In this document: positions 17,249 to 24,372 of the stretch, in pieces | How the letters are laid out: the number at the start of each line of letters is the position of its first letter | Position numbering within the stretch: the first letter of the stretch is position 1 | Source of the DNA: a virus | IMG/VR virus record: IMGVR_UViG_3300037246_001457 | Span: 1 to 35,315 of that record | Direction: 5' to 3' (one strand) | Length of the DNA stretch: 35,315 bases | Notes under the pieces: generated by a model | What the model saw: the letters and a program-made list of their open reading frames with translations, nothing else | Told to the model about the DNA's origin: nothing | Database searches by the model: none | Made by a program: the position numbers and the translations under genes

Positions 17249-17800
17249 ATGCTTTATTTAATAAGAGGCAGTGACTTGAATCAACCGTATTCAGCCTATA
17301 ACTCAAACGGTGGAATTTTAGACATATCATCCGCAACGATTGTATTTAATTTGAAGGAAAGCTCGATTGCAACGTCCGAGATATTTCAAAAGTTAAACAC
17401 GTTAGCGGGAGGGGATGATACTCAAATAAAAACTATTACTGAGAATTTATTTCGGGTTCATTTGCTGAATTCCGATACCGTCAACTTGATCGAGGAAGAT
17501 TATTATTACGAGATCGTAATCGACGATCAAGTGAATCAGTATGGTATTCTCAGACTTCAGCCTGCGACCGGAATTTCATCGACGACGTTCAGAACTTCTG
17601 GCACAACTGCTCAGAGACCGGTTCTCCCTGCGGGTCAATTCGTGGGTTATAATTATTTCGATACTGATCTACTCGACGAGATTCATTGGGATGGTTCAGC
17701 GTGGGCGATTCCTGCCTCTGGAACTCAGCAGGCAGTAAATACTGCGGATATAACTGAGCTACAAGACAAATCACTTTTATCAGAGGACTTAACACCATAA
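17249..17800 (+). CDS. BppU-like baseplate adaptor with fibre-type C-terminus
   Basis: 183 aa with a GAGGAGG site. The N-terminal about 110 residues (LIRGSDLNQPYSAYNSNGG, ISSATIVFNLKES, YYYEIVIDDQ) resemble the N-terminal domain of lactococcal-phage upper baseplate proteins, where I-RGD-x-n-DG-x-x-DL-S-x-A is usual. The C-terminus has TAQRPVLPAG, then YFDTDLLDEIHWDGSAW, a segment widespread in phage fibres. The protein ends in SEDLTP, echoing NEDLTP at the start of the fibre gene 18096-19523. It probably attaches fibres to the tail tip. Confidence 0.62.
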   Translation: MLYLIRGSDLNQPYSAYNSNGGILDISSATIVFNLKESSIATSEIFQKLNTLAGGDDTQIKTITENLFRVHLLNSDTVNLIEEDYYYEIVIDDQVNQYGILRLQPATGISSTTFRTSGTTAQRPVLPAGQFVGYNYFDTDLLDEIHWDGSAWAIPASGTQQAVNTADITELQDKSLLSEDLTP

Positions 17801-17819
17801 AAAATAAACGGAGGAAGAT

Positions 17820-18080
17820 ATGCCGAGTATAGGACAGGAAGAATTTCAGTGGTTCAGCACAGCACAATACGGAGTTGAAGTTCTGAAATCAGCCGAAAGT
17901 TTTGCAGGAAGTTTCTGGGCTTTTTTAGTAATCAACGATGCTGTTGTCTCAAGTATCGACGGAGCAACAACAGGGAATTATGACGGTCTGACTTTATCAG
18001 CGGGTACGCTTATACCGACTCCTCAAGCGCTTAATATTACTTGCGTCTCTGGAGTAATTACTGTGTTGAAGTCAAAATAA
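17820..18080 (+). CDS. Small beta-rich phage structural protein
   Basis: 86 aa with a CGGAGG site. The sequence FAGSFWAFLVINDAVVSSI, then TLSAGTLIPTPQALNITCVSGVITVLK follows a pattern I have seen in small phage proteins placed near capsid or fibre genes: an AG-x-F-[WY] strand, a V-x-x-SI turn, an L-x-AGT-x-I strand and a C-terminal SG-VI-x-x-K. It is likely a trimeric or decoration protein. It lies between the BppU-like protein and the fibre gene. No function is established. Confidence 0.55.
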   Translation: MPSIGQEEFQWFSTAQYGVEVLKSAESFAGSFWAFLVINDAVVSSIDGATTGNYDGLTLSAGTLIPTPQALNITCVSGVITVLKSK

Positions 18081-18095
18081 TAAGGAGCGAATATT

Positions 18096-19523
18096 ATGCC
18101 AAGGATCAAAGATTTAAACGAGGATCTGACTCCGCAACTTACTGACGATATGGCAATCGATAACGCTTTGGATTCCGAAGCGCAGAAAACGACTATCGAA
18201 AATTTGCAGACCACGATCCAGACCGACGTTAAACAGGTTCAATTTAAAACCGGTCTCTCAGAGCCTGCCGATTCCGAGGGCTTAATGTTCTGGGATGATG
18301 AAAATAAATGCGTCGCCTATCATACCGATATCGCAGGAGTAACGAATCAAATTTCTCAAGAGGATTGGGTTCACGTTTATAATGACACGGCGGGGATTAT
18401 TCTCAATGGTACGGCATGTTACTTTACAGGGAACTTTAATAATGAAATTCCTACGGTCGATCTTGCGAGTGCAAGCGCTTTGTTTCAATCAATCAGTTTT
18501 ATTGGAATCGCTACGGCGGATATCGCAATCGGAGAACGTGGATTTATAACTCAAAGAGGTATAGTCCGGAATATTAATACGATCGGACTTTCAACTGCGG
18601 GAGCTTTGTTTTTGGGAGAAACGCCGGGATCGATCACGAATACGAAACCCGATGCACCGTCCAAGGTCATTGTAGTAGGTGGAGTTCTTAACGTACATGC
18701 GACCGAGGGAATTATTATCGTTAATCCATCGCTTGGGTTGGAGCGATCAATCGTAACGAAAGATTACGGGTTTACTTCTCAGGGAATAAATGCGGGAATC
18801 TTTTATCGAGGAGGGTATTATAATTCGCCTCTATCCGATTTTAATGCGTCTGAAGGTGACCCCGACGTATCGCTCGGAGGAGCGAACGAACCTCACTCTG
18901 CGCACGCATTTGCAGTCTGTGGAGGGGCAGGGGCTCAGTCCGGAGGAGTGGTTGGGTTGAGAATCAATGGGAATTCAATAACGGACGGTGGAGTATTGAC
19001 CGTAGCAGATTCCGAAATTATATCAGCCGATATTACAACTTTATCACTCGATGATTATCTGGAAACCGACCTCAAATGGGTTGGTACGGTTGAATGGGAA
19101 TTGTTTACTGTCTCAGGCACTCCGACAACATTCAGCTTAGACTTTAATTACGGGCTTGCTAAGTATGAAGATGTTGGGAATACTGATTTCTTTGTGATCG
19201 GAATTGAATGTATCGGAATCTCAGGGGCGAACGATACTAATTTTAACATTGAATTACTTCATCACCATCCAATCGGATGGACTTATCACGCGACTGCATT
19301 TGTGCCAGGCGCTGATACGATCGTTTCATTTTCGGGCGACTTATCGCCTTACGATGATCTAGTGAACGGAAACGATTTCGCATGGAAGCGTACTGGTCTT
19401 TCTCATAAAATTTTGGGCGCAGCGGATGGAAATGAAGGAGTTATTTATCGAATAACTACCGGTGCAAATAACTCTGTTCAGTCTATGGATTTACATATTG
19501 CAGTATCAATCGAGCCGAATTAG
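18096..19523 (+). CDS. Tail fibre protein
   Basis: 475 aa with an AAGGAG site. The N-terminus (LNEDLTPQLTDDMAIDNAL) is a fibre attachment-like element, followed by GLMFWDDENKCVAYHTD. Then comes a recognisable domain: HVYNDTAGIILNGTACYFTG, FIGIATADIAIGERGFITQ, RGIVRNINTIG and FLGETPGSITN. This order is shared by many fibre and spike proteins. The C-terminal about 180 residues (from SITDGGVLTV on) are a beta-rich tip likely to contact the host. Low charge and many Gly, Ser, Thr and Asn residues support a fibre. The stop is followed at once by the lysis-like cassette. Confidence 0.7.
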   Translation: MPRIKDLNEDLTPQLTDDMAIDNALDSEAQKTTIENLQTTIQTDVKQVQFKTGLSEPADSEGLMFWDDENKCVAYHTDIAGVTNQISQEDWVHVYNDTAGIILNGTACYFTGNFNNEIPTVDLASASALFQSISFIGIATADIAIGERGFITQRGIVRNINTIGLSTAGALFLGETPGSITNTKPDAPSKVIVVGGVLNVHATEGIIIVNPSLGLERSIVTKDYGFTSQGINAGIFYRGGYYNSPLSDFNASEGDPDVSLGGANEPHSAHAFAVCGGAGAQSGGVVGLRINGNSITDGGVLTVADSEIISADITTLSLDDYLETDLKWVGTVEWELFTVSGTPTTFSLDFNYGLAKYEDVGNTDFFVIGIECIGISGANDTNFNIELLHHHPIGWTYHATAFVPGADTIVSFSGDLSPYDDLVNGNDFAWKRTGLSHKILGAADGNEGVIYRITTGANNSVQSMDLHIAVSIEPN

Positions 19524-19525
19524 TG

Positions 19526-19843
19526 ATGGATAATGTTTCTGAATATTTTAATAAAACAACCGTCACTTTAAAGAATGTTGTTTGGTATTTTATTATTTAT
19601 ACGGGCATTGTTATTTTTTGGGTTCAGACTCGTGATCATATTAACGATGCCAATTTACACACAGATGCGTTTACGCACGATTGGATGAATCGAGTAGAAA
19701 GAGTTGAGTACGATCTTCAAATAATCACTCGACGAATTGATAAGCGGTACGATAGGCAGGAAGAGGAATTGAAGTCAATAAAAAACTTACTTCAATCGTT
19801 CATAAAAGCATCTATATCCAGACAAGCTGAAAAAATTGAGTGA
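19526..19843 (+). CDS. Membrane-anchored coiled-coil protein at the head of the lysis cassette
   Basis: 105 aa from the ATG at 19526; a GTG at 19523 overlapping the fibre stop is the alternative. One membrane segment lies at about residues 16-33 (KNVVWYFIIYTGIVIFWV), followed by a charged helical region from about 50 to 100 (RVERVEYDLQIITRRIDKRY, then EELKSIKNLLQSFIK) with coiled-coil heptads. The topology is like a flipped XhlA hemolysin-type lysis helper or an i-spanin. No catalytic residues are seen. Placement before the putative endolysin and holin argues for a lysis or membrane role. Confidence 0.55.
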   Translation: MDNVSEYFNKTTVTLKNVVWYFIIYTGIVIFWVQTRDHINDANLHTDAFTHDWMNRVERVEYDLQIITRRIDKRYDRQEEELKSIKNLLQSFIKASISRQAEKIE

Positions 19844-19850
19844 GGAATAA

Positions 19851-20480
19851 ATGGAACTCGAAGTCGGTATTTATGGATTAAGGCAGATTTACTTAAACAA
19901 GAATTATGCTTTCTTTGATAGCAACAAACCATATAACTTAAATATTTTTGGTGTCAGATCGATGGAGATCGTCGCTAACCGGTTCGACGATATAATTGGT
20001 GTCTGTTATCGAGACGCTCAACTTGAATGGCGTATTGAGTACTGGCAGGGGACAACTGATACCGGAGCTTACTGGTTAAGAAATCCGATGAATGTTGACG
20101 GCACAGCAATCTTAGTGCCGGATCAATATCGGGGAGCATGGAAGTTGGGATTGCATCGAGGAAAATATCTTGCATTAATTCAAGCTCAGCCGGTTCGGGT
20201 ATATAGGGACGATAACCTTGATGAGATCCTCGATTACGATGCTCAGAGCGTACAGGAGGGCTTATATGGCATCAATATTCATCGTGGCTCAGAGAGAAAT
20301 GTCTCGTATTTAGTTAATAAATGGTCAGCCGGTTGTCAGGTTGTGGCGAATCCCGAAAACTTTCACGATCTGATAACTTTATGCGAACGTCAGAAATCCT
20401 TGTACGGTGATTCATTCACGTACACACTATTTGAGCAAGTTGATTTTATGGAAGTTGATCCAGAAAATGTTACAGGTTAA
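19851..20480 (+). CDS. Putative peptidoglycan-active protein with YkuD-like His and SxGC motif
   Basis: 209 aa. The N-terminal 120 residues are beta-rich. H144 in GINIHRGSE is followed 15 residues later by S159-A-G-C162 in KWSAGCQVV. This spacing and the H ... S-x-GC arrangement match the catalytic His and Cys of L,D-transpeptidase/YkuD folds. A C-terminal FTYTLFEQ strand follows. Phage proteins with HRG/SAGCQV patterns exist but are mostly uncharacterised as far as I know. The gene lies between a membrane coiled coil and a two-TM holin candidate, so an endolysin-like role is likely. No signal peptide is visible. The enzyme class is an inference. Confidence 0.55.
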   Translation: MELEVGIYGLRQIYLNKNYAFFDSNKPYNLNIFGVRSMEIVANRFDDIIGVCYRDAQLEWRIEYWQGTTDTGAYWLRNPMNVDGTAILVPDQYRGAWKLGLHRGKYLALIQAQPVRVYRDDNLDEILDYDAQSVQEGLYGINIHRGSERNVSYLVNKWSAGCQVVANPENFHDLITLCERQKSLYGDSFTYTLFEQVDFMEVDPENVTG

Positions 20481-20496
20481 TAGAGGAAAAAATAAA

Positions 20497-20727
20497 ATGG
20501 ATATCAATGCAATAGTACCAAAAGAAAAAACGAGCAGGAAGTTACTTGCTTACTATATAAACTTAGTTTTATTTCTATCGTTAATGTTATTGGTTGGAGT
20601 GCTTACCGACGAGGCGATTGCAGTAATTGCGGTTCCCGTTGCAACTGCGCTTTCAATGTTATTCGGAGTAATGGTTCTCGGGAATATCGGGGAGCATTTC
20701 GCAAAGAAGGGAAACAATGTCAAATAA
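20497..20727 (+). CDS. Holin candidate with two membrane segments
   Basis: 76 aa from the ATG at 20497, which has AGAGGA at 20482-20487; the frame is open further upstream inside the previous gene, but that part has no start signal. Two hydrophobic stretches, about 17-37 (LLAYYINLVLFLSLMLLVGV) and 41-62 (IAVIAVPVATALSMLFGVMV), are joined by a short acidic loop (LTDEA), and the C-terminus is basic. Size, topology and position between the endolysin candidate and the spanin-like gene fit a class II holin. The next gene begins directly after the stop. Confidence 0.6.
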   Translation: MDINAIVPKEKTSRKLLAYYINLVLFLSLMLLVGVLTDEAIAVIAVPVATALSMLFGVMVLGNIGEHFAKKGNNVK

Positions 20728-21180
20728 ATGAAACTCGATAAAATACTAACAATCGTATTGATTGCGGTAATCGGTTATGCTGTTTACCAAAGTCTTAATC
20801 CGCATACTGAAATCGTTACCCGAACAGAAATTGTTCAGGGAGTTAGCGATACTTTATTTGTTGCTGATACTATTTTTATCAACGATGTTGACACTCTTTT
20901 TTCTGCTGATACTGTTTTCGTAGATTCATCCGGTCGCCACAATGCCGAGGCTGAATTCGATATCGTTCAAGATTCTGTTCAAGTCTCAGGCAGGGTACAA
21001 TACATCGAGCCTGATTTCTCCTTTCACGATCTATTTATCAAGAGCTTTCACCAACAAATAACTCGCATCGATACCCTGAGAGAATTAACCCGCATCACAG
21101 AAACAAAACCTTTCTATAAAGACCACTGGTTCTGGACAACAATCGCTTTTTTCCTGGCTCTTATTTCAACTCTATTTTAA
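20728..21180 (+). CDS. Spanin-like protein with N- and C-terminal membrane segments
   Basis: 150 aa. The N-terminal segment at 6-22 (ILTIVLIAVIGYAVYQS) looks like a signal anchor without a lipobox Cys. A second hydrophobic segment ends the protein (HWFWTTIAFFLALISTLF). Between them lies a roughly 105-residue hydrophilic region with a duplicated motif DTLFVADTIF / DTLFSADTVF at about 42-67 and a charged helical part (RIDTLRELTRITETK). A protein bridging two membranes or looping back fits a spanin-type last step of lysis. The family is not recognised and the call is by topology and position. Confidence 0.5.
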   Translation: MKLDKILTIVLIAVIGYAVYQSLNPHTEIVTRTEIVQGVSDTLFVADTIFINDVDTLFSADTVFVDSSGRHNAEAEFDIVQDSVQVSGRVQYIEPDFSFHDLFIKSFHQQITRIDTLRELTRITETKPFYKDHWFWTTIAFFLALISTLF

Positions 21181-21203
21181 TTACATCAGTACTTGTTTTT
21201 ATG

Positions 21204-21227
21204 ATGATAATATGATAATATGATAAT
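21204..21227 (+). repeat. Three tandem ATGATAAT repeats upstream of the RHH gene
   Basis: The octamer ATGATAAT occurs three times in direct succession. Each copy within TATGATAAT resembles a -10 box (TATGAT, 5 of 6). The array sits 33 bases before the start of a ribbon-helix-helix gene and after the late operon, so it may be the promoter/operator of the early genes. Confidence 0.6.
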
Positions 21228-21259
21228 GATATATCCACTCATATTATAAGGAGTTGCAA

Positions 21260-21391
21260 ATGAAACGGATCACCTTTTTAATTACGCCTGCGCTGTTCAG
21301 GAATTTCAAACGAATCTGTTTCGACAAAGATATTTCTATGTCATGGGTATTAGTCGGGATGGTTAACAAGTGGGTAAAAAAGAATTCATAA
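21260..21391 (+). CDS. 43-aa ribbon-helix-helix (Arc/CopG-like) DNA-binding protein
   Basis: A small gene with AAGGAG at 21248-21253, 6 bases before the ATG. The sequence has the RHH layout: an N-terminal strand KRITFLITPALFRNF, helix A (ALFRNFKRICFDK), a turn at DISM, and helix B (SWVLVGMVNKWVKKN). The alternating strand side chains R3, T5 and L7 would insert in the major groove as a dimer. The length is typical for Arc-type repressors. The neighbouring 8-bp tandem repeats are natural operator candidates. It opens the early gene cluster leading to the exonuclease and RecT. RHH identity is by pattern only. Confidence 0.65.
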   Translation: MKRITFLITPALFRNFKRICFDKDISMSWVLVGMVNKWVKKNS

Positions 21392-21440
21392 CTAACAAAT
21401 TTAACAGGGGAAGAACGCACTCAAACATTCTCCCCCCAAA

Positions 21441-21463
21441 TTAAGCAAGGAGCTTGTAGCTCC
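21441..21463 (+). promoter_or_regulatory. AAGCAAGGAG site folded into a hairpin
   Basis: TTAAGCAAGGAG at 21441-21452 is the recurrent start-site motif of the non-structural genes. Here its GGAG is inside a perfect hairpin: GGAGCT (21449-21454), loop TGT, AGCTCC (21458-21463). The next ATG is at 21475, 22 bases beyond the AGGAG, too far for normal use. It may be a regulated or decayed start site. Confidence 0.55.
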
Positions 21464-21474
21464 GGGACAATATT

Positions 21475-21681
21475 ATGAAAAAAAATGCTTACATGCCATA
21501 TTTAATGACGATCAAAACTGTCGGTTCTGTGCCGATCGTTCGCTCGTCGGTTCTTGACTGGCTTAAAAGTAAAGGGTTCATTCAAATAGAATCCGGTCAA
21601 TATTATTTAACTTATAAAGGAACTCAATCACTAACAAATTATTGCAGGAGGGTTAACAATGCGGAACTGGAAATCAACTAA
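21475..21681 (+). CDS. Small winged-helix-like protein
   Basis: 68 aa. SSVLDWLKSKGFIQIESGQ followed by YYLTYKGTQSLTNY looks like the recognition helix and wing of a small winged-helix domain. A similar layout is present in the 60-aa protein encoded at 32969-33151 (IIDYAHKLELVY, then VHWTEKGIYLL). No good ribosome binding site lies at normal distance from the ATG; the nearest AGGAG is held in a hairpin. It overlaps the exonuclease gene by 23 bases. A regulatory role is plausible but untested. It could also start at Met7 (21493). Confidence 0.5.
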   Translation: MKKNAYMPYLMTIKTVGSVPIVRSSVLDWLKSKGFIQIESGQYYLTYKGTQSLTNYCRRVNNAELEIN

Positions 21682-22588
21682 AGACATGAGCCGTGACGAA
21701 TGGCTTGAGGAAAGAAAAAAAGGAATCGGAGGCACCGACGTTGCGCCGATTCTCGGTTTATCGAAATGGAAATCACCGCTCGAAGTTTATCTGGATAAGA
21801 AAGGTATCAGTCCACCGAAACCAGATAACGCAGTGATGAGAGCAGGCAGAGAAATGGAAGAAGTTATTGCTCGTTATTATGTAGCTGAGACCGGAAAGAT
21901 TGTTCAGAACGATTTCAAAATTCGATACTTCAAAGACAATTTTATCTTAATGGCTAATATGGATCGTATGATTTTGAGTGACGAAGATCAGCCGACCGGT
22001 ATTCTGGAATGCAAAACCACTTCCGCATTTTATTTCAAAACTTGGGATGGAGAAATCCCTACAAATTACTATCTTCAACTTCAGCATTATTTAGGAGTTA
22101 CCGGATTGACTTGGGGATCGTTTGCGGTCATGCTTGACGATCGTAATTTTCACCTCATGTATTTTGAGCGTGACGATGATATGATTTCGAAATTATTCAT
22201 TCGTTTGGATGAGTGGTGGGAACGACACATCGTTGGCGACCTTCAACCTGAACCGGTTCTTGAAACTGATCTCACTTATTTATACCCGAAGGATAAGGAT
22301 TATTTCAGGGATGGATCGAAAGACGATTACAAGATATACAAAAAGCTCAAACCGATAATGGAACAGCAGAAGGAACTTAAAAGCGAAGCCGATGCCCTGA
22401 AACTTGAGCTGAAGAAATCAATTAAAGACGCTCAGGCTTTAGTATTCGACGATATAACATTATGTACTTTCAAAGCTCCGGCATCCAAGCAAGTATTTGA
22501 CGAAGATCGATTCAAAACTGAGAATCTGGAAACATGGAATGAATTTCAAACAGACAAACAAAGCAATCGCAGATTGTTAATTAAATAA
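21659..22588 (+). CDS. YqaJ-family viral exonuclease
   Basis: 309 aa with GCAGGAGG a few bases before the ATG. The PD-(D/E)XK nuclease core is visible: GIGGTDVAPILGLSKWKSP at 22-40, RAGREMEEVIARYY with E66/E67, D102 in ANMDRMI, then ILECKT with E117 and K119, and QLQHYL at 140-145. This is the YqaJ/lambda-exonuclease-like arrangement. It degrades one strand of double-stranded ends to give tails for the annealing protein, and recT lies next. The C-terminal part has a helical stretch (LKSEADALKLELKKSIKDA). It belongs to a double-strand-end recombination module. Confidence 0.87.
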   Translation: MRNWKSTKDMSRDEWLEERKKGIGGTDVAPILGLSKWKSPLEVYLDKKGISPPKPDNAVMRAGREMEEVIARYYVAETGKIVQNDFKIRYFKDNFILMANMDRMILSDEDQPTGILECKTTSAFYFKTWDGEIPTNYYLQLQHYLGVTGLTWGSFAVMLDDRNFHLMYFERDDDMISKLFIRLDEWWERHIVGDLQPEPVLETDLTYLYPKDKDYFRDGSKDDYKIYKKLKPIMEQQKELKSEADALKLELKKSIKDAQALVFDDITLCTFKAPASKQVFDEDRFKTENLETWNEFQTDKQSNRRLLIK

Positions 22589-22607
22589 CTAAAGCAAGGA
22601 GTAGCAA

Positions 22608-23660
22608 ATGAAGACAGAAAAAAAAGACGCAAACGCTGAGGCGCGTGATGCCCTCGGTATGAATGGCACGCAAAAAAATGCAACAATAACCGATCTGATC
22701 CTCGCACAAAAGAAAGGTTTTGAAATGGCGCTCCCGAAGGATTGGGATCCTGATCGATTCGTTCGAATTGCCATTACCGCAATCAAAAATTCTGCCGGTC
22801 TGCAAAAGTGCGATCCGATGTCAGTTCTCGGAGCATTGATGTTATCAGCTCAGACAGGACTCGAACCGAATTCACCGCTACATGAAGCATCACTTATTCC
22901 ATATAAGGGACGAGCGCAGTTCCAGATCGAGTATCGAGGCTTACTCAAGCTCGTTTATAATTCCGGAATGGTTGAGTTCGTCGATTACGACAAAGTATGC
23001 GAAAATGAGACTTTCGAATTCACGAAAGGATTTAACCCAATATTCATCCATCATCCCGCACACAAAGGACTCAGATTAAACGCTTACGGTTACTATGCGG
23101 TTGCTGTGCTGAAGGGCGGATCAAAAGTTGTGCATTATATGACGAAGGATGAAGTATTTGCACACGGAAAAAAATTCTCGAAGTCGTTTGAGAATTCGCC
23201 CTGGCAAACTGATTTCGATGCGATGGCATATAAGACAGTCCTCAAGCAGTTAGCGGATAAGAAACTGCCGAAGAAAACAACTGCCGAGTCTTTATTATTC
23301 CATCAGGCAATCGATAAGGATGAGAAAGTTTCGACGCTTTCAGAAGATCAGTTAAATAAAAAAGTAACGCTCGACGATATTGAAACCGAACCCGCAAACT
23401 TTGAAGATATCGAAAAGACGGACGAGGAAACAGTTGAGAATTGGGAATACGCTCCATTCGTTATCGAGCGAATAGCGGAACTCGAAACGGTGCAAGCAGT
23501 TAACAAATTCCGCAAGGATCAGAAAAAACATATCGATGCTTTTGGAGGCAGTGACGGTGATCTGATTAAAATCGCTTTCGATGAAATCGAGGAAAAGATA
23601 ATCACATCTAAGGCGAAGGAAAAAGTAAAAGAGGCAAAAGAAGACAAAAAGCAACAATAA
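22608..23660 (+). CDS. recT: RecT single-strand annealing protein
   Basis: 350 aa with AAGCAAGGAG at 22592-22601. The RecT domain spans about residues 25-240. Landmarks are FVRIAITAIKNSAGLQKCDP, SVLGALMLSAQTGLEPN, then EASLIPYKGRAQFQIEYRGL and LKLVYNSGMVEFVD. A conserved GYYAVAVLKGGSK strand and MAYKTVLKQLADKKLPK follow. The remaining about 110 residues are acidic and then very basic at the end (KAKEKVKEAKEDKKQQ), perhaps a contact for partners. RecT anneals complementary single strands exposed by the exonuclease. The gene is followed by a palindrome cluster and a terminator. Confidence 0.92.
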   Translation: MKTEKKDANAEARDALGMNGTQKNATITDLILAQKKGFEMALPKDWDPDRFVRIAITAIKNSAGLQKCDPMSVLGALMLSAQTGLEPNSPLHEASLIPYKGRAQFQIEYRGLLKLVYNSGMVEFVDYDKVCENETFEFTKGFNPIFIHHPAHKGLRLNAYGYYAVAVLKGGSKVVHYMTKDEVFAHGKKFSKSFENSPWQTDFDAMAYKTVLKQLADKKLPKKTTAESLLFHQAIDKDEKVSTLSEDQLNKKVTLDDIETEPANFEDIEKTDEETVENWEYAPFVIERIAELETVQAVNKFRKDQKKHIDAFGGSDGDLIKIAFDEIEEKIITSKAKEKVKEAKEDKKQQ

Positions 23661-23662
23661 GT

Positions 23663-23703
23663 ATTGATAGTGATTGATCGATCAATACTATCAATGTATC
23701 AAT
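23663..23703. repeat. Phased ATTGAT/ATCAAT palindrome cluster after recT
   Basis: Within 41 bases there are two ATTGAT copies (23663, 23673) and three ATCAAT copies (23681, 23690, 23698), 8-10 bp apart. Positions 23663-23695 form a near-perfect inverted repeat: outer arms ATTGATAGT / ACTATCAAT and inner arms ATTGAT / ATCAAT around CG, with one bulged G. TATCAATG is then tandemly repeated (23689-23704). It could be a protein-binding site or a large RNA hairpin before the terminator. Confidence 0.75.
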
Positions 23704-23736
23704 GTCAAGGGACTATTAGACAGTCCCTTGACTTTA
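23704..23736 (+). terminator. Strong hairpin terminator after recT
   Basis: GTCAAGGGACT (23704-23714) pairs perfectly with AGTCCCTTGAC (23722-23732) over 11 bp with a 7-base loop, followed by TTTAATT. It ends the exonuclease-RecT transcript and lies 35 bases before the next start codon. Confidence 0.85.
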
Positions 23737-23770
23737 ATTAAAATTCTTTTAAGCAAGGAGAATCACTAAC

Positions 23771-24028
23771 ATGAAAACATTGAAGTTTATAATTGGAATG
23801 TCCATGCATTATATCGAAGACGATTTCACTTACATCGAATTTTTATCCGGTGCAAGTGATAAGACAATATTTTTCATCCCCGACATTGAGGAGGCATGGG
23901 TATTCGAAAGCAGAGAGGAAGCGAAACAGAATCAAACTGCATTCCTGACCAACAAAAAATATCAACATTCATTCATATTCCCAGTTCAGTTTTTTGATAA
24001 GATCGGAAACGAAAGGAGCGGGACATGA
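23771..24028 (+). CDS. Small protein, member of a three-copy paralogous family
   Basis: 85 aa with AAGCAAGGAG at 23751-23760. The layout is a strand (LKFIIGMSMHYIED), FTYIEFLSG, then TIFFIPDIEEAWVFESREEAK, then a final strand (SFIFPVQFF). The core F-x-x-DI-x-x-A-x-x-F-x-SREEA with a C-terminal V-x-Q strand recurs in the proteins encoded at 33148-33432 and 33585-34091. Small phage proteins with this DI-x-x-A-x-x-F-x-x-x-EEA core are widespread and uncharacterised. The stop overlaps the next start by four bases (ATGA). It is likely an early accessory protein. Confidence 0.6.
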   Translation: MKTLKFIIGMSMHYIEDDFTYIEFLSGASDKTIFFIPDIEEAWVFESREEAKQNQTAFLTNKKYQHSFIFPVQFFDKIGNERSGT

Positions 24029-24354
24029 GTGATAACAAAACATTCACTAAGGCAATATTTTTCCGAATGCCAAGTGCGAACGCTCCGGATTTCGTGATCG
24101 GCAGATTGTCACTCAAACGATCTGAGTTTGTTTCATGGCTCGAAACTCAGGACGAGAATATGTCCGAGGATTGGTTGAATATGGAAATCCTGCATCCTAA
24201 AAACCCTGAGAAAAAACCATACATCAAAGTCTCAACATGGAAACCGAACTCCGATAATTCAACGGTCAATTCGTCAGCTGACGATTTTAATCAGGAGCCC
24301 GCTCCTGAGCCGGTTCCAATCATACCGGATAATAATGATGATCTGCCATTCTAA
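24025..24354 (+). CDS. Phage protein with an SSB-like acidic DDLPF tail
   Basis: 109 aa with AAGGAG at the correct distance. Residues 1-75 make a compact domain (FTKAIFFRMPSANAPDFVIG, SLKRSEFVSWLETQDENM, LNMEILHP, PYIKVSTWKPN). Residues 76-109 are a disordered Pro/Asp/Glu/Asn-rich linker ending in NNDDLPF. Bacterial single-stranded DNA binding proteins end in D-D-[IL]-PF, the docking peptide for many repair proteins. The N-terminal part does not look like a canonical SSB OB fold, though a divergent one is possible. Its location after recT supports a DNA replication or recombination role. Confidence 0.6.
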   Translation: MSDNKTFTKAIFFRMPSANAPDFVIGRLSLKRSEFVSWLETQDENMSEDWLNMEILHPKNPEKKPYIKVSTWKPNSDNSTVNSSADDFNQEPAPEPVPIIPDNNDDLPF

Positions 24355-24372
24355 ACGCAGGAGGGACGAGAT

